Assembly: GCA_950075905.1 (NCBI GenBank)
Contig: CATMVR010000002.1
Coordinates: 1 to 35,583, forward strand
Source: an uncultured Persicitalea sp.
Lineage (GTDB): Bacteria > Bacteroidota > Bacteroidia > Cytophagales > Spirosomataceae
Length of the DNA: 35,583 nt
Direction of reading: 5' to 3'
A model generated the notes under the pieces. It made no database searches. It saw only the letters and a program-made list of their open reading frames with translations, and was not told where the DNA came from. Positions within the stretch are counted from its first letter, which is position 1, and every line of letters starts with the position of its first letter. Shown here one piece after another: positions 24,948 to 33,863 of this stretch. The translations under genes and the position numbers were made by a program.

Positions 24948-25622
24948 TCAGAATCTGGCGGGGGCCAACGAGAGCAATCCAAAACCAAAAGCCTTGGCAG
25001 GTCCAATGCCACTCTGCAGGGCGGCTTTGAAAAGTATGGGATCAGTCACGCGTAGCATTCCATCAAAGCGGACGCCGTAAAGCGGGATTGCTTGTCGCGA
25101 TTCGACCGTGCTCCCCTTGGCTGCTTCGTACCAGAAATCATCACTACCGGCCCATAGTATCTCGAAACCATGTTGCTGTCCTTTCCGGCTCAGCCATGCC
25201 TGGGCAGCGGTCGGAGCATCGGCTTCATCGTCCTGAGTCAGGTAATCGGCGAGGGCCACACGCCGGCCCTGTTTCCTGCCCTCACGCTTTTCCTTGCGTG
25301 TCGGATTGGCCACAAGACGGAACTGGAATGTCTGGCCTGACACAAAATCAGGGTCGGCTGCTGTATACTTGACGGAAGTAGTGTAATGTTCAGGCAAGCG
25401 ACTCCAGTCCGGCTCAGTGTGTGACTGCACCAAAATGGTCGGCTGTGCATCGCGGTAAGACAGTGGCTCCAGCCGAAACAGCACACCATGCTCGACCCGA
25501 TAGTCCCTGCCGGGCACCGTCTCGAAAGCATGGGCGAGTGTACGGTGCAGTTCATAGGGTGCAGCCGCATCGCGCCGTGCCTCGAACGATCGGGGGTTAA
25601 GAGTGATTTTAGACAAAAACAT
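24948..25622 (-). CDS. cas6e: Cas6e (CasE), crRNA-processing endoribonuclease
   Basis: 224 residues from ATG 25622; a TTG six bases upstream is less likely. It opens with MFLSKITLNPRS, as Cas6e proteins do, has His26 in YELHRTLAHAF at the position of the catalytic His in Cas6e of Thermus, and ends with the glycine-rich RNA-binding loop GIGPAKAFGFGLLSLAP. It cuts pre-crRNA at the 3' base of the repeat hairpin, leaving the 8-nt handle AUGGACCG, and stays in Cascade. Last gene of the cas operon, 2 bp after cas5e, and next to the leader of array 1. Confidence 0.96.
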   Translation of the reverse strand: MFLSKITLNPRSFEARRDAAAPYELHRTLAHAFETVPGRDYRVEHGVLFRLEPLSYRDAQPTILVQSHTEPDWSRLPEHYTTSVKYTAADPDFVSGQTFQFRLVANPTRKEKREGRKQGRRVALADYLTQDDEADAPTAAQAWLSRKGQQHGFEILWAGSDDFWYEAAKGSTVESRQAIPLYGVRFDGMLRVTDPILFKAALQSGIGPAKAFGFGLLSLAPARF

Positions 25623-25624
25623 GT

Positions 25625-26440
25625 TCAATCGGGGACTAAGGTTGGACGGATATAGGTGACCACTTCGCGGGGGGCAAACCGGCGGGGGGCAAACGAAAGC
25701 GGCACATCGCTACGCTGTGCTCGGCTTGCCGGGATGTATTCGCCTGGTGCGTCGGGAGACTGGGCTTTGCCAGTCCCGGCATCCAGCACCAGCCGCACCG
25801 TCTGTGCCGACAGCTCTGCTGCCCCGCTCCAAATCTGCTCCCGATCACCAATGGATTCGGGCATCAACGCTGGGTCAAGGGCCGTTAGCAGCGCTGTTGT
25901 CAGGGGGGCACGCATGACGGAAGGCCCTGTGCCCTCACCAAGCTCGAACCGTACGGGCCAGGTAGGCACGAAGGATTTGCGACCAAGAAACAACGGCCAA
26001 TAGGGTTTGGCTAAGGCCGCGTCCAGGGCAGACAGCAGGTCTCCATCCTCGCTCTCGAACCCCACCAGGAAGTGGGCATCGCTGAGGTAGTACCGCTCCG
26101 ATAAGACGGTGGTCTGCAAGTCGCCGGGGTTGGCGGGCTTGCCGGGCTTCAGCTTGGCACTGGCCCGCAGCACGTTTTGCGCCGTGTGGTAGTCGCGGCG
26201 CAGGACGCCCTCCCGAATGACCCGCACCCCGAAGCACATAGCGGCCAGGTCGGCAAGAGTGCGTTCCTGCCCAGCGATAACGTGCGTGGCTTCGGCCCGG
26301 TCCCAGCCCAGAGCGGCGCAAAGCAAGCCAATCACACCGCTTTTCGAGGGTTCGGCCAGCGTTTCGCGGATGCCGAACCGACTGCTCACGCCCCAGGACT
26401 GCATCGGCCCGGCCAGTCGTAAAATCAGGGTGTGGCTCAT
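25625..26440 (-). CDS. cas5e: Cas5e (CasD), Cascade subunit
   Basis: 271 residues from ATG 26440, whose codon overlaps the cas7e stop (ATGA); longer starts would run into cas7e. Family features are HTLILRLAGPMQSWG, RFGIRETLAEPSKSGVIGLL and RDYHTAQNVLRA, followed by LSERYYLSDAHFLVG. Cas5e caps the 5' handle of the crRNA and joins the Cas7 backbone to Cse1. Translation appears coupled within the operon. Confidence 0.96.
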   Translation of the reverse strand: MSHTLILRLAGPMQSWGVSSRFGIRETLAEPSKSGVIGLLCAALGWDRAEATHVIAGQERTLADLAAMCFGVRVIREGVLRRDYHTAQNVLRASAKLKPGKPANPGDLQTTVLSERYYLSDAHFLVGFESEDGDLLSALDAALAKPYWPLFLGRKSFVPTWPVRFELGEGTGPSVMRAPLTTALLTALDPALMPESIGDREQIWSGAAELSAQTVRLVLDAGTGKAQSPDAPGEYIPASRAQRSDVPLSFAPRRFAPREVVTYIRPTLVPD

Positions 26441-27654
26441 GCGGGTTCGGGCTTGGCGGTGAGGAAGGTTTTCAAGGTTCCCAGCAAGTCGGGAACGCTG
26501 TCGAGCGTCTCGACGCCCGCCGCTTGCAACGATTGCGCCGCTTTCCCCCCGGCATCGAGCATCACGCACGCAGCCTGGCCGTTCAGCCCGTACATCTTTT
26601 GCAGCCTACCGTAGTGCGCACTCAGCGATTCGACGGCCCGGCTGGTCAGGCTTTCGTCCTGTCCGGGTTTTACGGGATTCTCAAAGGCATTGACCAGCGA
26701 AACCGGCTGCCCCGATTCCCGCATCACCACCATCACCAGCGCGGGCAGCGAGTGGGCCGCAAAGGTGTTCTGCTTGCCCGAAGGCCGCGCCTGCACGAAC
26801 GCCTCGGCGAAGGCAAGCACTCCTTCCCTGGCGGCTTTGGCATCGCCGCCCAGGTTGCGGGTCAGTTGGCTCGTATCGACACAGGCGAAGCGGTAGAAGC
26901 ACGACGAGGAGAAGCCGATGGTGCCGATCATGCCCGCCCCGGCGTTTTCGGCAGGCTGCAGGTCATCCACCGCCGTGAAGTAGTCGAACTCCATGTTCAT
27001 GCGGTTGACCGAAATGGCGTGGCTCACCTGACAGGCCGCATCCACGTTTTCGGCGGGGTTGTCGGCCAGCATCCGGCCAAACAGGGCCACATCCACTGCC
27101 CGCACGTGCTTGGGGTAGGTTTTCTTGTACTGATCGGCCAGGGCCGCGAAGGGCTTTGCGGCTTCGGAAATAGCCTTTTCGTGATCGGCCTTTTCCTTCT
27201 TCGAGACACCCTTGGCGGGCGGATTGCTCCGCAACTCGGCCAACTGCCCGGCGGCGGCTATCGTTCCGGGCTCGGCACCGTGCAGCAGGTCGGCGGCTCG
27301 CTGTAATTCCTCCGGCCCGACGTAGAGCAGGTACCTCGTCTTGCCGTCGTCGTCAATTTTGTACAAAGCCTCGTAGAACTCCGCCGCCAGGGCCTTGGCC
27401 TGAGTCTCCGAATGACCCAGCCCGACGAGCAGTCCGGCAACCGCCTCGGGCGCTCGCTTGGTGCGGATGCCCAGGCGGTCGGTCATCTGTTCGCGGAACA
27501 CGTCGGACTGCCTGACGGAACGTTTCAGGCATTGGGAAGAGATGCGCTGCCGACGGTAGCCGCCGAAGTCGCAGTCTTTGGGCGCACCGCTGTCGTCACG
27601 GTTGAGGTTGGAGGGGGGGAAGTTCTGCAGGATGTGAAATTCGATGGTTTTCAT
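26437..27654 (-). CDS. cas7e: Cas7e (CasC/Cse4), Cascade backbone
   Basis: 405 residues, slightly longer than the E. coli protein (363). The N-terminus IEFHILQNFPPSNLNRDD, then APKDCDFGGYRRQRISSQCLKRSVR, is the Cas7e signature; MNMEFDYFTAVDDL and GMIGTIGFSSSCFYRF are further family blocks. Six copies normally line the crRNA spacer in Cascade. A Lys-rich insertion around 150-170 (KGVSKKEKADHEKAI) may explain the extra length. It begins 29 bp after cse2. Confidence 0.97.
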   Translation of the reverse strand: MKTIEFHILQNFPPSNLNRDDSGAPKDCDFGGYRRQRISSQCLKRSVRQSDVFREQMTDRLGIRTKRAPEAVAGLLVGLGHSETQAKALAAEFYEALYKIDDDGKTRYLLYVGPEELQRAADLLHGAEPGTIAAAGQLAELRSNPPAKGVSKKEKADHEKAISEAAKPFAALADQYKKTYPKHVRAVDVALFGRMLADNPAENVDAACQVSHAISVNRMNMEFDYFTAVDDLQPAENAGAGMIGTIGFSSSCFYRFACVDTSQLTRNLGGDAKAAREGVLAFAEAFVQARPSGKQNTFAAHSLPALVMVVMRESGQPVSLVNAFENPVKPGQDESLTSRAVESLSAHYGRLQKMYGLNGQAACVMLDAGGKAAQSLQAAGVETLDSVPDLLGTLKTFLTAKPEPA

Positions 27655-27683
27655 AGGGATTGGGTTTTTAAATAAAAAAAAGG

Positions 27684-28283
27684 TCAGTTGGTGGTTTCAA
27701 AAAGATCTTCGTCCTCTTGCTCGGCCCGGGCGGTCTTCCAATAGTCACGAGCCCACTGGCGTTTGGTGTGGTCGCCCTCCCAATGCAGCAGGTCCGTCAA
27801 AATCCGACCGTAGTCCACCGGGATGCGGGCTTCGGCGGCAGCTATTCGTTGAATGAAGCCCCGCAGCGGCACGGCGATGTCCTCGCGGTCGCTATCAAGC
27901 AAGGCGACGAATCGCTTATCCAGGCTATCTTGCCCCGCCCCAAGCTGGGTGCGCAGCCGTCGCAGCGACTCGCCGAACGACCGGGGTTGGTAGCTTGTGC
28001 TGTCGTCATCCTCACTAAATCCGGGTACTTTGTACCCGCCATCTGGGGTGGTGAACCGCTGGGCGTGGATGGCGTAGAGCGTCCCCACCAGGCGGTAGGC
28101 GTCGAAGGGCCAGCCGCTGGTTTCGGGCAGAAGCCCGCCCAGTATCCAGATGGAACGGGTGTCGCGCAGCGGGTCGGCGGCGGCGCGGCGGAGTTCGGCC
28201 AGTTTGGCGCGGCCCTCCGCATCGCGCTGCTTTTGCAGAAATCGCACCAGGTTGTTGATCGAGGCTTTGTCGTAAGGATTCAT
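27684..28283 (-). CDS. cse2: Cse2 (CasB), small Cascade subunit
   Basis: 199 residues from ATG 28283, which overlaps the cse1 stop by ATGA. Helical, with conserved-type segments LAELRRAAADP, PFDAYRLVGTLYAIH and SFGESLRRLRTQL, then LDKRFVALLDSDRED and PVDYGRILTDLLHWEGD. Cse2 dimers hold the target and non-target strands along the belly of Cascade. Assignment rests on this pattern and on position between cse1 and cas7e. Confidence 0.95.
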   Translation of the reverse strand: MNPYDKASINNLVRFLQKQRDAEGRAKLAELRRAAADPLRDTRSIWILGGLLPETSGWPFDAYRLVGTLYAIHAQRFTTPDGGYKVPGFSEDDDSTSYQPRSFGESLRRLRTQLGAGQDSLDKRFVALLDSDREDIAVPLRGFIQRIAAAEARIPVDYGRILTDLLHWEGDHTKRQWARDYWKTARAEQEDEDLFETTN

Positions 28284-29836
28284 ACGGGTTCGGTTTTTTT
28301 GGATTTGAGGTAAAGAGTTCCGGTGTTCAGCACCGTTTCGGCTTCGGCCAGGGCCTGCCAGGCGGAATCGCTGGGTTTGTAGTGATCCAGGACGCCATGC
28401 AGCGCGGCCTTGGCAACTTTTTTGATCATGGTCTGCCACTCTTTGCGCACGGCCCCCAGGTCGTCGGTGGGTACGGTGGCGATTCGGGCCAGAATGCGGT
28501 CGAACTGCTGCCCCAGCACGGGCCAGTAGCGGGCGTCGGTGTCGAGGGCTTGCACGAAGGCGTCGCGCTCGCCCCGCTCCACATCGCTCAGGCGAATGCC
28601 CCAGGGCTTGTTGAGCCGGGCACGGGTGGCGAAGGCGCGGGTGGCTTCGCGCAGCCGGAAGTCGCGGATTTTCCTTGCATCTTCAATTATGTCCCTTAAA
28701 GTGAGCCAGCGGCCTTCCTCGGTTATGATCTGGGGGTAAACCGTCACCCGTTCCTGCCGCCATAGTTCGACCTTGGCCTTGTCGTTGACCATGCCGAACA
28801 CATCCGCCGCAAAAGCCACCCGGCGGTCAAGGTCGAGTTCTTCAACATTGTTCGCCAGCCATTCAAAGGTCTTCGGCGCGTGACCGCCTTCGCCCTTTTT
28901 CTCAATGTTCATCATGTAAGCCGCACTGCCCTGCCAGAGCGCACGGGCCGTACTGAACCGCAAGGGGTAAAGCCCTTCGTTACCCGCCAGGTAGGCCAAG
29001 TGTGGGTCGTCGAAAAGTAGGTTCTCGACCTTGCTGCCCTGGTTGTAGCGGACGCCAGTCACCCCTTGCTCCTCGTTCAAGACCACCTGCAGGCGGCGGC
29101 TTTGAAACGTGAACAGTTCACGGATACCGCCAACGTCGCGTTTTTTGGGTAATGGCGGTTCATCCGCTTCCCAGGCAGGATGATCGCCCTCGGTGTTTCC
29201 CCAAACCCCGGAATCGGGGGCAAGGTTGAGCAGCAAGGCCCGAAACAACGAAGGTCTTTCGTCCGCCACGCCCCGCAGCCAGAAGTACGCCCCGCCCACC
29301 AGCGGTCCGTGGCATAGATTGAACGGCTTGGCCACCCCGCCGCCCAAAGCCGCCGCCTGAGTGCAAACCAGCGCACGGGCCGCTTGGGCCAGCGTCAGGG
29401 GCTGGTTTTCGGCATCAAGGTCATGACTGAACAGCGCGGCGTTATTTCCACTGGCCGCCGCGTGAAACAGGCGCGTTATGGGCGAAGGGTCTTTCGCTTC
29501 CGTGTCGGGGTGGCCGTAAAAAGGCCGCGTCGGCGACAGCAGGTCGAAGCGGTCGGTGTGTTGGGCAAAGTACGCTTCGCATCGCGCGGCGTCGAACGCC
29601 CCCTCCTGCCAGCGGTCAAACCAGTCCGATTCGTCGGTTAGTTCCGGGAATACAGAAGCGGTCAAAGCCGCCAGCAGCCGATTGAGGGCGATGGTTTCGA
29701 GCGGATTGTCGGTCGCCAGTTCCTCGATTTCGTGCGCCCTGGTCAGGGCCTCGTGTAGGCCCACGTCCGTCGGCGGGCCGCCCCCGCGCCACCGCATAGG
29801 TAGCCAGGGTTCTTGTAGTAGGTTGAAGGAATTCAT
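28280..29836 (-). CDS. cse1: Cse1/Cas8e (CasA), large Cascade subunit
   Basis: 518 residues, the usual size. The start FNLLQEPWLPMRW is diagnostic for Cse1, followed by LHEALTRAHEIEELATDNPLE and ALNRLLAALTAS. Later blocks include FYGHPDTEAKDPSPITRLFHAAASGNN and a helical C-terminal bundle. Cse1 reads the PAM, opens the target and recruits Cas3. Separated from cas3 by 2 bp and overlapping cse2 by ATGA. Confidence 0.97.
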   Translation of the reverse strand: MNSFNLLQEPWLPMRWRGGGPPTDVGLHEALTRAHEIEELATDNPLETIALNRLLAALTASVFPELTDESDWFDRWQEGAFDAARCEAYFAQHTDRFDLLSPTRPFYGHPDTEAKDPSPITRLFHAAASGNNAALFSHDLDAENQPLTLAQAARALVCTQAAALGGGVAKPFNLCHGPLVGGAYFWLRGVADERPSLFRALLLNLAPDSGVWGNTEGDHPAWEADEPPLPKKRDVGGIRELFTFQSRRLQVVLNEEQGVTGVRYNQGSKVENLLFDDPHLAYLAGNEGLYPLRFSTARALWQGSAAYMMNIEKKGEGGHAPKTFEWLANNVEELDLDRRVAFAADVFGMVNDKAKVELWRQERVTVYPQIITEEGRWLTLRDIIEDARKIRDFRLREATRAFATRARLNKPWGIRLSDVERGERDAFVQALDTDARYWPVLGQQFDRILARIATVPTDDLGAVRKEWQTMIKKVAKAALHGVLDHYKPSDSAWQALAEAETVLNTGTLYLKSKKTEPV

Positions 29837-29838
29837 GA

Positions 29839-32646
29839 TTATTGTTTGGTGTAAATTAATCCTAATCTGTTATCCAGCGTGAGTTGCACATTCCCTACCG
29901 TGGCATTCCCATCAACCAGCTCCACCAGCTGAAAGCGTTTCAGCACCCGATGTTCCTCCTGCATGGCGAGCCATTCAGGGTTCTCTTCTTTCCATAGCGT
30001 GGAAACAATACCGGGATGGCTGATCCGCACGGCGGCACCGAAAAGGGTACGCAGCGTCTCGGGCTGTAGCCTCCGGTTTTTGGTCCGGCATAAAACCGTT
30101 TTATCGCCTGGCTCCACCGCCCAGCCCCCATCAGTTTCATATAGAAGCAGTACTTCGGCATTGATGCCGTCCGAACTGCGGGTCAGGGCTTTGAGGTGTT
30201 CGGGCAAATCGCCTTTCCCTTTTTCCCCGTCCTCTTCGGCCAATTCAGGTTTTTCAAACACAAACAGCTTCCGCAGTTTTCCCGGCTCCGGCACCAGCCG
30301 CTTTGCGGCATCGGCCATTTTGCTTCGGTCGGCTCTCAGCCACTCGGCCACTTTCTCAGGATATAGGGCTTGAAACTCTTCATCCAGTCCTGCAGGAACT
30401 GCAGCCAAGTCGCCATACACCGCCTCGATCAGAGCCCGGTAGCCCGGCCCGGCCCCATCGCCCAGCGGCAAGGTCCAGCCGCCCGCTTGCCGCAGCACGG
30501 CCCAGGTTTTCCAGAGCAGAGCCGTTTCGTATATTTTGCCGCCGCCCGAAATCCCGTCCACCTCGGGCAGTTTGCCCTCCTCGCTCTCCGCGCAGGCGAT
30601 GTACATCACGGGTTGGGAAAAACCAGCGGGCCGCTCGCGCTGGTGGCGGTGCAGCCGCCCGGCGCGTTGCAGCAGCAAATCGACCGGAGCCAGGTCGGTG
30701 ATGAGGGCGTCCACGTCCAGGTCGAGGCTTTGCTCGATGACCTGTGTTCCCACCAGCAGACCGGACTGCGCGGGGCGTTTGGGGCCGAAGCGGGCGCGGG
30801 CGTCTTTCTCACGCTCCTGCCGCCAGGCTTGGGGCATTCGGGCGTGGAGCAGCATCCGGTCGGCCTTGGGTAGTATTTCATCGGTGTCGAGTTTCTCAAA
30901 AACCTCCTGCGCTCGCTTGACGGTGTTGCAGACGATCATTACCGTGGCTCCCGCCGCCAGCAGTCGCCGGGCGGTGGCCACAACGGAGTCGATTCCGGCA
31001 TCACACCAGCGGAAGGCTAGTCTTTGGCCCCGTCCCGGTGCGGGGGCAAAGGGGTGGGCAGTAGTGGTGCCGTCAGCGGCATGCCACACCACCGGGTAAG
31101 GTGCCGGACGAGTACCGTCAGGCACTTCGGGGCTGCCCCAGGCAGCGAGCATCCGCTGGCGCGCTTCGGTGGGCAGCGTGGCCGACAGCACCACTACGTT
31201 GACATTCAGCGCGCGCAGCCAACGCAGCAATTGCCCAAAGACGGTATTCATGTAGGCATCGTAGGCGTGTACCTCGTCAAAAATGACCGTCTTGCCATTC
31301 AGCGCGAACAGCCGTAGGAAAAAATGCTTGGCGTAAAGGACGCCGAGGAAAAGCTGATCGACCGTCCCAACGCCGTACGGAACCAGCAGGGCCCGCTTCT
31401 TGGGCATGAACCAGCCCAGCACCCGGTCCTTGCCGGATTCTTCCCTGCCCTTCTTAGCATCATTGTCGTCTATTTCGGCGGTAGCTTCGGCGATGGTGAG
31501 CAGCGCTACGGCATCGTCGTGGAGCAAGTCGTTGCCATGTACCAGGCGTAGGGCGGCGGTATCGCCGACATGGGCTGCCACCAGACCATTCTCTACGTCA
31601 CCCGCCACAAATGTTTTCAGGCGCGGGTAGAGGCCGTCTGATGTAGATTGAGAGGGCATGGCTACGTACACCCCCCCGCCATTTCGGGCGGTGACATAGA
31701 ACCCGGCTTCGGTTTTGCCTTCGCCCGTCGGGGCTTCGGCGATAATCAGGTTGGGCTGGTCGGGATGCAGGGGCAGAGCGGCCACGATTTCCTGTAATGG
31801 GCGCGGAGGGTTGCCAAAGTGTTTTTCAAAATCCAAAGCCCGCAGACTGGCCCGCTGATTCAACCCGGCCTGACGATAGGCTGTGTACGCGCCCTCCCGG
31901 CTACTAACCAGGTAAGCCGCGAGGTCGTCCTCGGCCCGAATGTGCAGGTCGTAGCAGCTTTGCATCGATCCGAGCCAGTCGGCCAGCGTGGCCCAGCCCG
32001 CGAAGGCCAGCAGCCAGTCGGGCCAGGAATCTTTAAATGCATTGAGTGTGGGGAAGGCGTTGCTTGATGGAAGCGTAGCCCCCCATGCCATGAAAACCGC
32101 TTCGGTGAGGTCGTGCTGGGCTTGCCTCCAGGTTTCGTTACCCAGCACGGCTTCGGGGCGCGGGTCTAGGGCGACGCCCTCCCATGTTTCTTTCTGGCAA
32201 AGCTTGCCGTGATGAATGCCCACGAAAGCGGCCAGGGCATCCAGCAAGGTTTTGCCTGTAAACCCCTTGGCGCCCAGCCAACGCTGCGCGATGGCGATAG
32301 ACGCGTGACCGTGGTGCAGTCGGTTATGGTTTTCGTGAAAAAACAGCCCGGCCGCTTCCTGCCGCGCCTTAGCGGGTTCGTTCATTTCCTGAAAGCCCGG
32401 AATCCCCTTCCCCAGATCATGCAATCCAATCCAAATGCTGAGAAACCGACCGGCTTCGGCTTCGCTCATACCGAGAGCAGCGGCCATTTTCTGTTTCAGT
32501 GAATCTGGAAGGAACTCGTCCCACAGCAGTTGCGCGGCGCTGCCCACGTCGATGAGGTGTGCCCAGAGCGGGTGTGTCCAGTCGTCGGCTAAGCCTTCGA
32601 CTTTTTCGCGGTTGGTTTTGGCCCAAAAGAGCCGCCAGTTTTCCAT
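29839..32646 (-). CDS. cas3: Cas3 nuclease-helicase
   Basis: 935 residues with both activities intact. HD domain (1-240): HLIDVG (His30, Asp33), GLHDLGKG (His76, Asp77) and NRLHHGHAS (His111-His114). SF2 helicase: Walker A APTGEGKTEAG (about 305-315), DEVH box 457-460, SAT 488-490 and QRAGRLHRH. Cas3 is recruited by Cascade to the R-loop and degrades the DNA 3'-5'. First gene of the six-gene minus-strand operon. In its 92-bp upstream gap are an inverted repeat (32698-32716) and a candidate -7 element TACCTTTA (32671-32678, minus strand). Confidence 0.97.
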   Translation of the reverse strand: MENWRLFWAKTNREKVEGLADDWTHPLWAHLIDVGSAAQLLWDEFLPDSLKQKMAAALGMSEAEAGRFLSIWIGLHDLGKGIPGFQEMNEPAKARQEAAGLFFHENHNRLHHGHASIAIAQRWLGAKGFTGKTLLDALAAFVGIHHGKLCQKETWEGVALDPRPEAVLGNETWRQAQHDLTEAVFMAWGATLPSSNAFPTLNAFKDSWPDWLLAFAGWATLADWLGSMQSCYDLHIRAEDDLAAYLVSSREGAYTAYRQAGLNQRASLRALDFEKHFGNPPRPLQEIVAALPLHPDQPNLIIAEAPTGEGKTEAGFYVTARNGGGVYVAMPSQSTSDGLYPRLKTFVAGDVENGLVAAHVGDTAALRLVHGNDLLHDDAVALLTIAEATAEIDDNDAKKGREESGKDRVLGWFMPKKRALLVPYGVGTVDQLFLGVLYAKHFFLRLFALNGKTVIFDEVHAYDAYMNTVFGQLLRWLRALNVNVVVLSATLPTEARQRMLAAWGSPEVPDGTRPAPYPVVWHAADGTTTAHPFAPAPGRGQRLAFRWCDAGIDSVVATARRLLAAGATVMIVCNTVKRAQEVFEKLDTDEILPKADRMLLHARMPQAWRQEREKDARARFGPKRPAQSGLLVGTQVIEQSLDLDVDALITDLAPVDLLLQRAGRLHRHQRERPAGFSQPVMYIACAESEEGKLPEVDGISGGGKIYETALLWKTWAVLRQAGGWTLPLGDGAGPGYRALIEAVYGDLAAVPAGLDEEFQALYPEKVAEWLRADRSKMADAAKRLVPEPGKLRKLFVFEKPELAEEDGEKGKGDLPEHLKALTRSSDGINAEVLLLYETDGGWAVEPGDKTVLCRTKNRRLQPETLRTLFGAAVRISHPGIVSTLWKEENPEWLAMQEEHRVLKRFQLVELVDGNATVGNVQLTLDNRLGLIYTKQ

Positions 32647-32670
32647 TGTTTTTTGATAAGGCGATGGGGA

Positions 32671-32678
32671 TAAAGGTA
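32671..32678 (-). promoter_or_regulatory. Candidate -7 element of the cas3 operon
   Basis: On the minus strand TACCTTTA, one mismatch from TAnnTTTG, 24 bp before the cas3 ATG. The WYL-type inverted repeat ends 19 bp upstream of it and so covers the -33 position, where a bound regulator could block or recruit RNA polymerase. Confidence 0.45.
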
Positions 32679-32697
32679 TAACAGCCTACCTCCTACG

Positions 32698-32716
32698 CCG
32701 GACATTTCATGTCCGG
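32698..32716. promoter_or_regulatory. Inverted repeat operator copy 1 (cas3 promoter)
   Basis: CCGGACAT-TTC-ATGTCCGG, an 8-bp perfect inverted repeat with 3-nt centre. The same half-sites with a 3-nt centre occur at 33795-33813 between the WYL gene and cas1. I saw no other copy in the window. Most likely the binding site of the WYL regulator encoded between the two copies. Confidence 0.7.
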
Positions 32717-32738
32717 AATGAGTATGACTACGTAACGT

Positions 32739-33737
32739 TCATTTGCAATAACGTCGGACCAGTTCCTCCGCCTCCTGCCCCAGCCGTTCGCGTAAAGCGC
32801 CGGGTTCGAGTACCGTGATGCCCACGCCCCAGCCCTGGCAGAAGGAACGCATTTCCTCGAATCCCTCCAGCTCGTAGGATACCACCAGCCGGCCGTCAGG
32901 CCGTTCCTCCTCCACAATCTGCGTGGGGTGGTACTTGCGCTCATGGAAATGGGTGGCCTTGTCAGGCTCCACCAGTAGCCTCAGCTCGAAGCACTGGTCG
33001 GAGGTGATCGAGCCCAGGGAGGCCCGGAAATACGTTTCCGGGTTGAAGCTCTCGTCTACGGTGAAAAAGGCACCCTCCACGGCATCGTCGCAGGGAGCCA
33101 CGCGACTGATCCGGGTAAGGGCAAAAGTCAGCAGCTTTTCACGCTTATGGCAGTAGGCAACCAGCATCCAGGCGCGGTTTCGCTTGGCGAAGATGTAGGG
33201 GTCGATTTTCCTGTCATTTGAGATCCGGCCCTCTCTTGCGGTGAAGTAGTCAATCCTGATCGAGCGATGCTCGTCCATAGCCGTTTCCAACCGGCTGAAT
33301 ATATCCATTTGGATGCGATCCGGATCATTGTCGTCAAAGTGCCACTCCTGGGTGGGTTCCTCTATGTCAAAAAGGTAGGTGACGGGACGGGCCCGCTCGA
33401 GTAGCTTGACAAAGGCACGGCTTAGAGCTGCGGCGTGCGGTGTGCCAACCAATACTGACCGGCTAGCCTTGGCGGCAATAGCAAGGGCGCGCAGTTCAGC
33501 GGAATCGAAGCGTAAGTCGGGAATGGTAACCTGCTGGCTTTCCGGAGCCAGAGAAAACACCTTGCGCCTCTCCTCCTGCCGCTGCAGGATCGGCAATCCC
33601 TGTTCCTTCAACTGACTGATGAAACGGCGGGCCTGCCGTTCCCCGACTTTCGTCAGCTTCTGGATGTCATCCAGTGTCAGTGCACGACCTGTGTCCAGGA
33701 CCTGACGTAACAACTCTTCGGGTCTTATTTTTTTCAT
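32739..33737 (-). CDS. WYL-domain transcriptional regulator of the CRISPR-Cas locus
   Basis: 332 residues from ATG 33737; the frame extends upstream, but that part contains the operator palindrome and looks non-coding. N-terminal winged helix (ALTLDDIQKLTKVGERQARRFISQLKEQG), then a WYL domain (about 135-215: RSIRIDYFTAREG, then KIDPYIFAKRNRAWMLVAYCHKREKLLTFALTRIS, with WML in place of WYL) and a C-terminal WCX extension (FELRLLVEPDKATHF to the end). WYL domains bind ligands, in some cases nucleic acids, and several regulate CRISPR or phage-defence genes. Located between cas3 and cas1, with identical inverted repeats on both sides, so it likely controls both operons and itself. Whether it represses or activates is not visible. 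Confidence 0.9.
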   Translation of the reverse strand: MKKIRPEELLRQVLDTGRALTLDDIQKLTKVGERQARRFISQLKEQGLPILQRQEERRKVFSLAPESQQVTIPDLRFDSAELRALAIAAKASRSVLVGTPHAAALSRAFVKLLERARPVTYLFDIEEPTQEWHFDDNDPDRIQMDIFSRLETAMDEHRSIRIDYFTAREGRISNDRKIDPYIFAKRNRAWMLVAYCHKREKLLTFALTRISRVAPCDDAVEGAFFTVDESFNPETYFRASLGSITSDQCFELRLLVEPDKATHFHERKYHPTQIVEEERPDGRLVVSYELEGFEEMRSFCQGWGVGITVLEPGALRERLGQEAEELVRRYCK

Positions 33738-33863
33738 TGAGGTAGGGGTGACAGTTAGTTGTGGATTGCAAGGTTGAAGGAGCATTGCCTCATGCCGGAC
33801 ATCGAATGTCCGGCTTGCCGCACATGTGGCTTTAAGTTGCAACGTAAATCAACAAATAAATCT
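33738..33863. promoter_or_regulatory. Divergent control region of WYL gene and cas1-cas2
   Basis: 126 bp between the two divergent start codons. The palindrome at 33794-33814 is almost in the middle: 56 bp from the WYL ATG and 49 bp from the cas1 ATG. No perfect TAnnTTTG is visible on either strand, so the promoters are weak, regulated or of another class. Confidence 0.55.
33794..33814. promoter_or_regulatory. Inverted repeat operator copy 2 (WYL/cas1 divergent promoter)
   Basis: GCCGGACAT-CGA-ATGTCCGGC, a perfect 9-bp inverted repeat with 3-nt centre, longer by one pair than the copy at the cas3 promoter. Its symmetric location suits simultaneous control of the WYL gene and cas1-cas2. Confidence 0.72.

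Noticed and set aside
26441..26569. N-terminal extension of cas5e by 43 codons
   Set aside because: It lies inside cas7e; the ATGA start at 26440 gives the standard Cas5e N-terminus.
30303..31099. Long plus-strand ORFs within cas3
   Set aside because: Shadows of a GC-rich gene; low-complexity Arg/Pro/Ser composition.
33738..33842. Upstream extensions of the WYL and cas1 frames across their shared promoter
   Set aside because: Both extensions read through the operator palindrome and add residues not typical of either family.
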